Shown here: positions 43,970 through 52,308 of the stretch, piece by piece | Numbering within the stretch: position 1 is the stretch's first letter | Layout: every line of letters starts with the position of its first letter | Source: Robinsoniella peoriensis | Lineage (GTDB): Bacteria > Bacillota > Clostridia > Lachnospirales > Lachnospiraceae | DNA length: 64,000 bases | Strand: one strand, 5' to 3' | NCBI RefSeq assembly: GCF_042680125.1 | Contig: NZ_JBHTNY010000005.1 | Notes under the pieces: generated by a model | The model's database searches: none | What the model was told of the DNA's origin: nothing | What the model saw: only the letters and a program-made list of their open reading frames with translations | Made by a program: the position numbers and the translations under genes

Positions 43970-44273
43970 GGTAGTGAGAAAGAGGAGTACATTCAAAACC
44001 CTGACAGAGAGAATATTTCATCGGCTGGAAGAATATTCAAGGCAGTGTGAATGGAAGGTAGCTTTTGAACCGGAGGATTGAACCGGATGAAATTGTGGAT
44101 AACCTGGCGGATTTGCCGGATATCTGTGGATAAGATTTCATCGTAAAGTAGATTTTCACGTATCATCCACGTTATCGGATGACTGAGATGTATTTGCAGA
44201 AGATTTCTGTAAATATAAATAAAGGTGGTACCGCGGATTATTCGCCCTTTGCAGAAGCAAGGGGCATTTTTTT
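43970..44273 (+). promoter_or_regulatory. T-box leader of valS with terminator
   Basis: The conserved T-box AAGGTGGTACCGCGG stands at 44,222-44,236, followed by the terminator GCCCTTTGC/GCAAGGGGC plus T7 (44,244-44,273). Upstream about 250 bases form stem I and neighbouring stems. Uncharged tRNA-Val would pair with the T-box, block the terminator and allow valS expression. A GTA in the region 44,056-44,066 is a possible specifier codon, but I did not fold stem I. Confidence 0.88.
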
Positions 44274-44382
44274 ATGCAAAATCAGGCAGGGAAATGGGAA
44301 TCCGTATATTTTATAACCCATATATGTATGTGCAGAGGGATCTGCACGGGCAGCTAAAAATGAAAAAGGAGATAATAGGACA

Positions 44383-47028
44383 ATGAGCAAAGAATTAGCA
44401 AAGACTTATGATCCGAAAGGAATTGAAGACCGCTTATATGATAAGTGGATGAACAAGAAATATTTTCATGCAGAAGTAGACAGGAGCAAAAAACCATTTA
44501 CGATTGTGATGCCGCCGCCGAATGTTACGGGACAGCTTCACATGGGCCATGCACTGGATAATACCATGCAGGATATTCTGATCCGTTATAAAAGAATGCA
44601 GGGATATAATGCTTTATGGCAGCCTGGAACGGATCATGCAGCGATTGCGACTGAAGTCAAAGTCATAGAGAAGCTGAAAGAACAGGGAATTGATAAAGAT
44701 GAGATCGGCAGAGATGAATTCTTAAAACATGCCTGGCTGTGGAAAGAAGAGTACGGCGGAAAGATCATCAACCAGTTGAAGAAGTTAGGTTCCTCGGCTG
44801 ACTGGGACAGAGAACGCTTTACCATGGATGAAGGATGCTCCAAAGCGGTTGAAGAAGTATTTATCAAATTATATGAAAAAGGTTATATCTATAAGGGTTC
44901 CAGAATTATTAACTGGTGTCCGGTATGTCAGACTTCCATTTCAGATGCAGAAGTAGAGCATGTGGATCAGGACGGAAATTTCTGGCACATTAATTATCCG
45001 GTAGCAGGGGAAGAAAATGCTTTTGTTGAAATTGCTACCACAAGGCCTGAGACGCTTCTTGGAGATACAGCGGTTGCAGTAAATCCGGAGGATGACCGTT
45101 ACAAACACCTGGTAGGCAAAATGCTGAAACTGCCATTGACTGACCGTGAAATCCCGGTTGTTGCAGATGAATATGTTGACAAGGAATTTGGAACCGGATG
45201 TGTTAAGATTACGCCGGCCCATGACCCTAATGACTTTGAAGTGGGAAAACGCCACAATCTGCCGGAGATCAATATCATGAATGATGATGCCACCATCAAT
45301 GAACTGGGCGGAAAGTATGCGGGCATGAGCCGCTATGAAGCCAGAAAAGCAATGGTTGCGGATTTAGAGGAGATGGGACTTCTCGTTAAAGTAGTTCCAC
45401 ATGCCCACAATGTTGGTACCCATGACCGCTGTAAGACCACCGTTGAACCTATGATCAAACAGCAGTGGTTTGTAAAAATGGAAGAAATGGCAAAGCCGGC
45501 GATTGAAGCATTGAAGAACCATACTTTAAATTTTGTACCTGAGCGTTTTGATAAGATTTATCTCCATTGGCTTGAAAATATCCGTGACTGGTGTATTTCC
45601 AGACAGCTTTGGTGGGGACACCGGATACCGGCGTATTATTGTGATGACTGCGGTGAGATCGTAGTATCCAAAGAAGTACCAGCCGTTTGCCCGAAATGCG
45701 GCAGCACACATCTGACACAGGATGAGGATACCCTGGATACCTGGTTTAGTTCTGCACTGTGGCCTTTCTCTACTTTAGGCTGGCCAGACAAAACAGAAGA
45801 CCTGGATTACTTCTTCCCTACGGACGTATTGGTAACCGGATATGACATTATCTTCTTCTGGGTTATCCGTATGGTATTCTCAGCGCTTGAGCAGACAGGG
45901 GAAGTTCCGTTCCATCACGTACTGATTCATGGACTGATTCGTGATTCCCAGGGACGTAAGATGAGTAAATCCCTTGGAAATGGAATTGATCCGCTTGAAA
46001 TTATCGAACAATACGGTGCAGATGCACTTCGTCTGACCCTTATGACCGGAAATGCACCGGGAAATGATATGCGTTTCTATATGGAACGTGTGGAGGCAAG
46101 CAGAAACTTTGCTAATAAGGTATGGAATGCGTCCAGATTTATTATGATGAACCTGGAAAAAGCAGAGGTTCCATCCCGGATGAATCTTTCAGACTTAACC
46201 GGAGCAGACAAATGGATTTTGTCCAAAGTAAACACGCTTGCAAAAGACGTTACAGATAATATGGATAAATACGAACTGGGCATCGCTGTTCAGAAAGTAT
46301 ATGATTTCATCTGGGAAGAATTCTGTGACTGGTATATTGAAATGGTGAAACCCCGTCTCTATAACGATGAAGATACCACCAAATCAGCAGCACTGTGGAC
46401 ATTAAAGACTGTTTTGGCAAATGCCCTGAAACTGCTGCATCCTTATATGCCGTTTATTACAGAAGAAATTTTCTGCACTCTTCAGACAGAAGAAGAATCA
46501 ATTATGATTTCCGAATGGCCGGAATTTAAAGAGGAATGGAACTTTACGGCAGATGAGCAGGCAGTAGAGACTATTAAAGAAGCGGTACGTGGAATCCGAA
46601 ATGCCCGTACCGGAATGAATGTTCCGCCAAGCAAAAAAGCAAAGGTATTTGTGGTTTCCGAAAAGGAAAATATCCGTGAGATATTTGAAAATGGAAAGGT
46701 ATTCTTCGCTACCCTGGGATATGCAAGTGAGGTCACTGTTCAGGCAGACCGCTCGGGTATCGGGGAAGATGCAGTATCCACAGTGATACCGGAGGCAGTT
46801 ATCTATATGCCTTTCGCAGAGCTGGTAGATATTGAAAAAGAAATCGATCGCTTGAAAAAAGAAGAAGAACGCTTAGGGAAGGAACTGGCCAGAGTAAATG
46901 GAATGTTAAGCAACGAACGTTTTGTTAGCAAAGCGCCTCAGGCAAAAATAGATGAAGAAAAAGGTAAGCTTGCAAAATATACAGAAATGATGGAACAAGT
47001 AAAAGAGAGATTAGCGCAGCTGCAATAA
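44383..47028 (+). CDS. valS: Valyl-tRNA synthetase
   Basis: An 881-residue class I synthetase charging tRNA-Val. The HIGH-type motif is PPPNVTGQLHMGHALDN (about 43-59), KMSKS lies in GRKMSKSLGN (about 525), the CP1 editing domain has TTRPETLLGDTAVAV, and the C-terminus ends with the coiled-coil arm (EKEIDRLKKEEERLGKELAR) typical of ValRS. Full family length; AAAGGAG stands before the ATG. Confidence 0.98.
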   Translation: MSKELAKTYDPKGIEDRLYDKWMNKKYFHAEVDRSKKPFTIVMPPPNVTGQLHMGHALDNTMQDILIRYKRMQGYNALWQPGTDHAAIATEVKVIEKLKEQGIDKDEIGRDEFLKHAWLWKEEYGGKIINQLKKLGSSADWDRERFTMDEGCSKAVEEVFIKLYEKGYIYKGSRIINWCPVCQTSISDAEVEHVDQDGNFWHINYPVAGEENAFVEIATTRPETLLGDTAVAVNPEDDRYKHLVGKMLKLPLTDREIPVVADEYVDKEFGTGCVKITPAHDPNDFEVGKRHNLPEINIMNDDATINELGGKYAGMSRYEARKAMVADLEEMGLLVKVVPHAHNVGTHDRCKTTVEPMIKQQWFVKMEEMAKPAIEALKNHTLNFVPERFDKIYLHWLENIRDWCISRQLWWGHRIPAYYCDDCGEIVVSKEVPAVCPKCGSTHLTQDEDTLDTWFSSALWPFSTLGWPDKTEDLDYFFPTDVLVTGYDIIFFWVIRMVFSALEQTGEVPFHHVLIHGLIRDSQGRKMSKSLGNGIDPLEIIEQYGADALRLTLMTGNAPGNDMRFYMERVEASRNFANKVWNASRFIMMNLEKAEVPSRMNLSDLTGADKWILSKVNTLAKDVTDNMDKYELGIAVQKVYDFIWEEFCDWYIEMVKPRLYNDEDTTKSAALWTLKTVLANALKLLHPYMPFITEEIFCTLQTEEESIMISEWPEFKEEWNFTADEQAVETIKEAVRGIRNARTGMNVPPSKKAKVFVVSEKENIREIFENGKVFFATLGYASEVTVQADRSGIGEDAVSTVIPEAVIYMPFAELVDIEKEIDRLKKEEERLGKELARVNGMLSNERFVSKAPQAKIDEEKGKLAKYTEMMEQVKERLAQLQ

Positions 47029-47065
47029 AAGAGACACAAAGTAAGGAATAATTTTAAACAAAGAA

Positions 47066-47116
47066 ACGCCGAACCACTGCATAAATATAATGTTAAGCAT
47101 GGGTTCGGCGTTTTTT
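47066..47116 (+). terminator. Terminator after valS
   Basis: ACGCCGAACC / GGTTCGGCGT stem with T6 following. Confidence 0.85.
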
Positions 47117-47142
47117 AGACCACCCTGATGACGGTGGACACG

Positions 47143-47433
47143 TTATTTCCTTCGAAATATGAAACTGAGAATAATATTCGTTGCGATTGCAGCGCAGCCA
47201 GTAATAAAACAAATCTTAGCAATCAGGTGGTGCCCGTGTTTTTCAAGGTAACCAGCACCTATGATCAGGCCAAGAGAACCGGCATATGATATTGCTCTAA
47301 AGAGAATACGGACCGCTCTGTGCTTTGCAGCAGCTTCTAAAGAATTGTCAACGAAACTTGCCACACCTTCCACAGTATTCTCAATCACATCACCCGCATG
47401 TTCCATCATTTTCTCAAATCTTTCTTCAGTCAT
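47143..47433 (-). CDS. Small membrane protein under TetR control
   Basis: A 96-residue protein: an amphipathic, acidic N-terminal half (EERFEKMMEHAGDVIENTVEGVASFVDNSLEAAA) and two membrane helices (about 46-64 and 70-91) ending in FRRK. AGGAGG stands before the ATG. The 70-base gap to the TetR gene upstream holds a likely TetR operator at 47,454-47,472. I know no function for this family; a stress- or envelope-related role would fit the N-terminal helix, but that is inference. Confidence 0.72.
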   Translation of the reverse strand: MTEERFEKMMEHAGDVIENTVEGVASFVDNSLEAAAKHRAVRILFRAISYAGSLGLIIGAGYLEKHGHHLIAKICFITGCAAIATNIILSFIFRRK

Positions 47434-47453
47434 AATTAAAACCTCCTTATATA

Positions 47454-47472
47454 TACATACAGAATGTATGTA
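47454..47472. promoter_or_regulatory. Putative TetR operator before the small membrane protein gene
   Basis: TACATAC-AGAAT-GTATGTA, perfect 7-bp arms. It shares ATACAT/ATGTAT spacing with the centre of the large palindrome at 48,167-48,213. Confidence 0.65.
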
Positions 47473-47504
47473 AAATTGTAAAAAATAAATTGCTATGCAG
47501 CAAT

Positions 47505-48149
47505 CTATCTTTCCGGAAATATTGTTTCCAGTTTCTCAAATACAGTAAGCAATTCATCATCGATAATTGGCAGGCCCACGCTGTTAAGTATATTTGCGGC
47601 ATATCTGAGCTTGATTCTAAAGTCTTCCCGGTTTTCCATAAAAATGAAAGGGCATAGCCATATTTCCATAAGGACGGAAAGCAGCTCCGCCACAATTTTG
47701 GGGTTTTCTGCCTGAACAGATCCATCTGACATTCCTTCTTTAATAAACTCCAGAAAGATCCCTTCTGCATTTTCTTTCACACTGTTCAAATACGCAGCAA
47801 CCAGTTTTGGATTATCAAGAAAAGTCTTGGATAATGCCAGAAAAGTATTCACCTGATCCTCAGACGACACCGAGCAGAGTACGATTTTTCTTAATTTTTC
47901 CAGAGCAGTCAGTGAAGTATCTTCCTTAATTGTTTCAAAAGGCACTGCTTTATGAAACATGTAGGTGGTAACGGCATCTACCATTTGTTCTTTATTTTTG
48001 AAATGATGATAGATTGCTCCGCGTGTCATGCCCATAGCATCTGCAACGTCCTGTAATGTGGTCTGTTCATAACCTTTTTCTATGAACAGCTTCATGGACA
48101 GTTCAAGTATGCGGTTTTCCGTAATTTCCGGATATTTATTCCGTGCCAA
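47505..48149 (-). CDS. TetR-family repressor
   Basis: A 214-residue regulator. The N-terminal helix-turn-helix (TLQDVADAMGMTRGAIYHHFKNKEQMVDAV) is typical TetR; the C-terminal ligand domain is helical. The start is taken as TTG at 48,149 (LARNKYPEITENRILELSMK), six bases after AAAGGAGG; the longer frame would begin inside the operator palindrome. It lies next to its probable target, and the operator in front of it suggests self-repression. The ligand is unknown. Confidence 0.88.
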   Translation of the reverse strand: MARNKYPEITENRILELSMKLFIEKGYEQTTLQDVADAMGMTRGAIYHHFKNKEQMVDAVTTYMFHKAVPFETIKEDTSLTALEKLRKIVLCSVSSEDQVNTFLALSKTFLDNPKLVAAYLNSVKENAEGIFLEFIKEGMSDGSVQAENPKIVAELLSVLMEIWLCPFIFMENREDFRIKLRYAANILNSVGLPIIDDELLTVFEKLETIFPER

Positions 48150-48166
48150 ATTTTTTCCTCCTTTCC

Positions 48167-48213
48167 AACATGCTATATTAGATACATACTGCATGTATCT
48201 AATATAGCATGTT
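48167..48213. promoter_or_regulatory. 47-bp perfect palindrome upstream of the TetR gene
   Basis: Two 21-bp arms (AACATGCTATATTAGATACAT and its complement, split here by a 5-base centre) form a perfect inverted repeat. Its middle matches the operator at 47,454. A TetR dimer pair could bind here and shut off its own gene. Confidence 0.75.
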
Positions 48214-48414
48214 GGGTATTTTATGTCAATATCTTCTTAAAAGTTTTTATATTTTCATATTTAAGAACTTAAGGAAATATTTAAAATATTTTTGAAACCC
48301 TTTTTTCAAATTTAGCGTCTAATATATAGTAACATCTAACTGTCTGCATGGTTTTGTACAATAAAGTTTACAAGTTGGATACAAGCAGATGCATTTTTTG
48401 ATGCATTTATTCGT

Positions 48415-48420
48415 TATAAT
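48415..48420 (+). promoter_or_regulatory. Promoter -10 of the MurE-like gene
   Basis: TATAAT, 32 bases before the ATG; the -35 is not clear. A direct repeat GATGCATTT lies just upstream. Confidence 0.45.
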
Positions 48421-48451
48421 GAAAAAATCAACCGATAAGGGGGAAAGTGGA

Positions 48452-49975
48452 ATGCACTATATGCTTAAAACATATCTGAAATTATTGCAGCAGGCCAATT
48501 TAGTAAAATCCTGTTGTTTATATGGAAAGAAAGATCAGATCATTGAAAATTTAACTTTTGATTCCAGGGAAACGATGAAAAGGGGACTATTTATATGTAA
48601 AGGAGCAGCATTCAAAATAGACTATCTCAGGCAGGCTTTCAAAAATGGAGCTGTCTGTTATATTGGAGAGGAGCATTTTCCCCTGGATTATGAAGTTCCT
48701 TACATACTGGTAAAGGATATCAGAAAAGCAATGCCTGTTTTAGCAAAGCAGTTCTATGAGGACCCCTCCAGGGAACTGGATTTGGTTGGGATTACAGGAA
48801 CCAAAGGAAAGACAACCACTTCTTATTATATCAAGGCGATTATGGATGAGTATCAGAAATCCATTGGTCTGCGCAGTATGGGAATTATTTCATCCATTGA
48901 GGTTAAAGATGGTGTGGAACATAAAACATCAAGCATGACAACGCCGGAATCTATGGAACTTTACCGGCATATGAAAAACGCCGTATCATCCGGAAAGCGC
49001 AGTATGGTTATGGAAGTTTCCAGCCAGGCACTGAAGTACCAGCGGGTGCGGGGGCTGAACTTTGATGTGGGTGTTTTTCTGAATATATCAGAGGATCATA
49101 TCAGTCCCTCGGAACATGATGACTTTGAAGATTATTTCAGTGCAAAACTATCCATTTTCCGACAATGTCAGACAGCGTGCATTAATCTGGACTCAGATAA
49201 GGCAGACCGGATTCTTCAGGCATCCAGGCTGGCGAAGTCCGTTATTACTTTTGGTACAGGACAAGCCGATCGGATTGATGGGGACGTTAAAAATGGCAGA
49301 ATACCCGATATTTTTGGGTATGATATCCAACAGGAAAAAGGGAGGATTAATTTCCGGGTAAAAAGCGGACGTTTTGATGAACGATTCACACTTGGTATGC
49401 CCGGAGTTTTTAATGTTGAGAATGCATTAGCTGCAATTGCGGTTGCGTATTTATATCATATTCCCGTTGAATATATGATTGCCGGTTTGAAAAAGGTAAA
49501 AGTGAAAGGTAGGATGGAGCAGTACGTCAGCCACAAAAGGAGGCTTACGGTGATCGTGGACTATGCCCATAACAGACTGAGTTTTGAAAAGCTTTTCCAG
49601 TCAGTATTGATGGAGCATCCTTTCTCTAAGATTGTATCTGTTTTTGGCTGCCCCGGCAATAAAGCTTATAACAGAAGAAGGGATCTGGGACTGATCGCGG
49701 GCCTGTATTCAAAAAAAGTATACCTATCCGCAGATGATCCGGGAGAAGAGCAGTTTACACATATTTCAGGAGACATCGCACGTTATGTAGAAAGTGTCGG
49801 CTGTCCCTATGAATGTATTGAAAACAGAGGAGACGCAATCAAAAGGGCTATTGAAGAAGCAGAAGAAGAGAGTGTGGTACTGGTATTGGGGAAGGGATGT
49901 GAGACACATCAGAAAATAGGAAAGGTCTCCTGTGCATATCCTACAGATGCTAATTTCGTTAAAAAATATTTATAA
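48452..49975 (+). CDS. MurE-like Mur ligase (stand-alone)
   Basis: A 507-residue ATP-dependent amino-acid ligase: P-loop GITGTKGKTTTSYY near 112, MurE-type TTPESMELYRHM and EVSSQAL, and the C-terminal ligase domain. ATG at 48,452 has AAGGGGG upstream. Two signature segments differ from housekeeping MurE: the amino-acid-binding DNPR is ADDPGEE here, and the usual YAHTPDAL is YAHNRLSF. No other cell-wall genes flank it, so it is probably a second MurE-type enzyme with a different acceptor or amino acid rather than the main one. Confidence 0.8.
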   Translation: MHYMLKTYLKLLQQANLVKSCCLYGKKDQIIENLTFDSRETMKRGLFICKGAAFKIDYLRQAFKNGAVCYIGEEHFPLDYEVPYILVKDIRKAMPVLAKQFYEDPSRELDLVGITGTKGKTTTSYYIKAIMDEYQKSIGLRSMGIISSIEVKDGVEHKTSSMTTPESMELYRHMKNAVSSGKRSMVMEVSSQALKYQRVRGLNFDVGVFLNISEDHISPSEHDDFEDYFSAKLSIFRQCQTACINLDSDKADRILQASRLAKSVITFGTGQADRIDGDVKNGRIPDIFGYDIQQEKGRINFRVKSGRFDERFTLGMPGVFNVENALAAIAVAYLYHIPVEYMIAGLKKVKVKGRMEQYVSHKRRLTVIVDYAHNRLSFEKLFQSVLMEHPFSKIVSVFGCPGNKAYNRRRDLGLIAGLYSKKVYLSADDPGEEQFTHISGDIARYVESVGCPYECIENRGDAIKRAIEEAEEESVVLVLGKGCETHQKIGKVSCAYPTDANFVKKYL

Positions 49976-50005
49976 GGTTATAAAAAACTTATTTCTTGTG
50001 GGATG

Positions 50006-50062
50006 ATCCCTCTATAGCGGCTGTGTGAATGGAAACACTGCTGTTTTGGAGGGATTCTTTTT
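50006..50062 (+). terminator. Terminator after the MurE-like gene
   Basis: ATCCCTC pairs with GAGGGAT over an inner AGCGGCTGTGT / AACACTGCT stem, followed by a T-rich run. Confidence 0.7.
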
Positions 50063-50102
50063 ATGTCTTAAAAGAAACAGGTTCTAGAGCGAACAATTTC
50101 TT

Positions 50103-50140
50103 GAATTTGGGTTTTGCTGATTAAGGGACGCTTTGTAGAC
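50103..50140. repeat. Solitary end of the 42-kb repeat family
   Basis: GAATTTGGGTTTTGCTGA, then TTAAGGGACGCTTTGTAGAC, matches the outer end of the array at 42,005 in the same orientation; the remainder is absent. Confidence 0.75.
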
Positions 50141-50170
50141 GCTCTGTCATAATCCCATATGGAAAGTTAT

Positions 50171-50199
50171 TAGACAACAGCGAGGTTTTTTGTTATAAT
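50171..50199 (+). promoter_or_regulatory. Promoter of the thioredoxin/CcdA fusion gene
   Basis: TAGACA (50,171-50,176), 17 bases, TATAAT (50,194-50,199). Confidence 0.6.
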
Positions 50200-50231
50200 T
50201 TAACAAAATATGTAGAAAAAGGGAGTATGAA

Positions 50232-51884
50232 ATGAAAAAATGCATGAAGACCAGTGTGGGTCTGTTAATTATTTTTGTGCTAATTATGACTGTATTACCG
50301 GCAAAAGCCAGGGATCATCTGCTTGAAATTCAGTTTTTTTATAACAATGCCTGTGCCTCATGTAAGGAAGATGAAAAGATTTTTGAGCTTTTCAATAAAT
50401 GCCTTACCCCGGAGGAGAAAAGCAGGGTTACATATGAAGTCCGCACTTATAATACGTTCCAACCGGAGGATAAAAAGAAATTTGAAGAAGTTTGTGTAGC
50501 TGCAAAGAATGAACAGGATGGTCAGCTGCCCGTTCTCATTGTGGGATCCAAATGGATTTGGGGATATGAGGATATAGAAAAAAATCTGAAAGAGGTTTTT
50601 TTCAGTGAAAGTCAAAAAAATGCGGATGGAGCATCAGATATAGCTGCGGGGAATAGCAATTTTGATTCAGATAAAGTTACAGGGAATAGCAGTGCGCAAA
50701 CAGATAAAGTTACAGGGAATAGCAGCGAGCAGGCAGATAGAGTTACGGAAAATAGCAATGTGGAATCAGAGGCTGAGGAAGTAAATACACTGATTACACA
50801 GTTAAAAAGAAAAAACAAAAACCCGAAACAGAATTTTGTGGTGTATTTTTCTACTTATTCCTGTAGTGATTGTGAGAAAGTGAAAGCTTTTCTTTTGGAT
50901 AATGGTGCCGGAGATAAATTTGAACTGAATGAATATAATATTGCTGAGGCCAATCATGTTATGCTGGTGCAGGAATTCTTCCGTCAGTATCAGGTACCTA
51001 AGGAGAATCAGAAGGTTCCTGCTTTATTTTACGGAGATTCGTATCTGACAGGCGCAGAGGATATTTGTGACCGGTTTTTAGAAGATCTGGATGGGGGAAA
51101 GGCACAATTCGAAGATTTTGACCGGTTCGTAAGCGTATCTGCCGATCATAAGACGGATAAGGGTGTGACGGGGAAGGATTTTTTTACCTTTGCATTATCT
51201 GGCTTTTTAGCTGGATTTAATCCCTGTGCGGTATCCATGCTTCTGATGCTGCTTTCCATTTTGCTGACCACGGATACATCGGTTTTAAAAAGCGGATTGT
51301 TGTATCTGGCGGGCAAATATATTACTTATTTTGCAATTGGGGCAGGTATTTATTATGCGGTATCCTGGATTGACCAGGGAGCATTTGCAGCAGCAAGAAC
51401 AGCAATAAATATTGGTATTACGGTTTTATTCCTGATTGCCGCGGTACTCTATTTTATTGACTATTGGAATGTAAGGAAAAAAGAATACGGTAAGATCAGA
51501 ATGCAGCTTCCAGCAAAACTGCGGGGTTGGAATCACCGCCTGATTAAGCGGGTTCATGCGGCAAGGCCCATGGTGCTTTTATTTGTTGTTTTTGGATTGG
51601 GGATAGCAATTTCGCTGGGAGAATTCTTTTGCACCGGGCAGATCTATATGGCAAATATTTTATATTTGATGAAGCATGCAGCAGGCAATATGTTCTGGAT
51701 TTGTCTCTTGTTTGTAATATATGTAACGTTTATGTGCCTGCCTTCATTTGTTTTTATACTCATAATCAGCAGGACAAAAAATGTCAACCGGGTATCCGGG
51801 TTTATGCTTAGGCATATGGGAGCTGTGAAGCTGTTTAATGCCGCATTGTTTTTGGGGTTTGCAGTATATTTTTTACTGCTCTGA
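50232..51884 (+). CDS. Two thioredoxin-like domains fused to a CcdA/DsbD-type membrane domain
   Basis: A 550-residue membrane protein. A signal peptide (1-26) leads into a first thioredoxin-like domain with C41-ASC44, a Ser/Asn-rich linker with near-threefold repeats of DKVTGNSS (about 146-176), a second thioredoxin-like domain with C211-SDC214, and from about 320 a six-helix domain starting FALSGFLAGFNPCAVSML, the CcdA/DsbD cysteine signature. It probably carries reducing power across the membrane to outside thiols. GGGAG lies before the ATG. It meets the next gene tail to tail with a 12-base overlap. Confidence 0.82.
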   Translation: MKKCMKTSVGLLIIFVLIMTVLPAKARDHLLEIQFFYNNACASCKEDEKIFELFNKCLTPEEKSRVTYEVRTYNTFQPEDKKKFEEVCVAAKNEQDGQLPVLIVGSKWIWGYEDIEKNLKEVFFSESQKNADGASDIAAGNSNFDSDKVTGNSSAQTDKVTGNSSEQADRVTENSNVESEAEEVNTLITQLKRKNKNPKQNFVVYFSTYSCSDCEKVKAFLLDNGAGDKFELNEYNIAEANHVMLVQEFFRQYQVPKENQKVPALFYGDSYLTGAEDICDRFLEDLDGGKAQFEDFDRFVSVSADHKTDKGVTGKDFFTFALSGFLAGFNPCAVSMLLMLLSILLTTDTSVLKSGLLYLAGKYITYFAIGAGIYYAVSWIDQGAFAAARTAINIGITVLFLIAAVLYFIDYWNVRKKEYGKIRMQLPAKLRGWNHRLIKRVHAARPMVLLFVVFGLGIAISLGEFFCTGQIYMANILYLMKHAAGNMFWICLLFVIYVTFMCLPSFVFILIISRTKNVNRVSGFMLRHMGAVKLFNAALFLGFAVYFLLL

Positions 51885-52172
51885 TATAAAAGTGAATTCT
51901 TCCATGTGGGGAAGGTCAACATATTCAGTTATAAGCGGACAGTGTGATAAAGCTGTCTCCTGCTGAATTTCACGAAGCAGTTCTTCTGTTAATCGCACGC
52001 GGACAGCACTTCTGTGGATGTAACAGGGATCCGGATCATCAAAGAAAGCTAAGCTTTTTTCTAAAATAACGGATTCTTTGAGGGGAATATCTTTTAATTC
52101 ACCCTGATAGAGTAGTTTGCCTTTGCTGTAGATGCAGAGAATTTCTTTTGGTTTTTTTGATTTAAAAAACAT
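51873..52172 (-). CDS. Hypothetical small soluble protein
   Basis: A 99-residue protein, start at 52,172 (MFFKSKKPKEILCIYSKGKLLYQGELKDIP) chosen for AAGGAG upstream; an ATG 54 bases further up lacks one. It looks like a compact alpha/beta protein with an acidic C-terminal half, containing DPDPCYIHRSAVRVRLTEELL. I do not recognise the family. Its 3' end overlaps the convergent fusion gene. Confidence 0.6.
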   Translation of the reverse strand: MFFKSKKPKEILCIYSKGKLLYQGELKDIPLKESVILEKSLAFFDDPDPCYIHRSAVRVRLTEELLREIQQETALSHCPLITEYVDLPHMEEFTFISEQ

Positions 52173-52308
52173 AGGCGGCTCCTTATCTGAGGACTGTTTA
52201 TCTGACTTCTGATATAACATTATCATAAGCGTGCAGGATTGACAAGCTGTGGATTGTCTGATTTTGTAAAATATAAGATTTAATTGCTTTATGCATGGGA
52301 GGAATAAT

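Noticed and set aside
48181..48199. Palindrome before TetR as a rho-independent terminator
   Set aside because: The stem is AT-rich and lies between promoter region and ribosome site of the TetR gene, with its core repeated at a second promoter, which fits an operator better.
50669..50761. CRISPR-like repeats
   Set aside because: These are in-frame protein linker repeats of about 33 bases inside the thioredoxin/CcdA fusion gene, with no spacer pattern. No CRISPR array, rRNA or tRNA gene was seen in the window.
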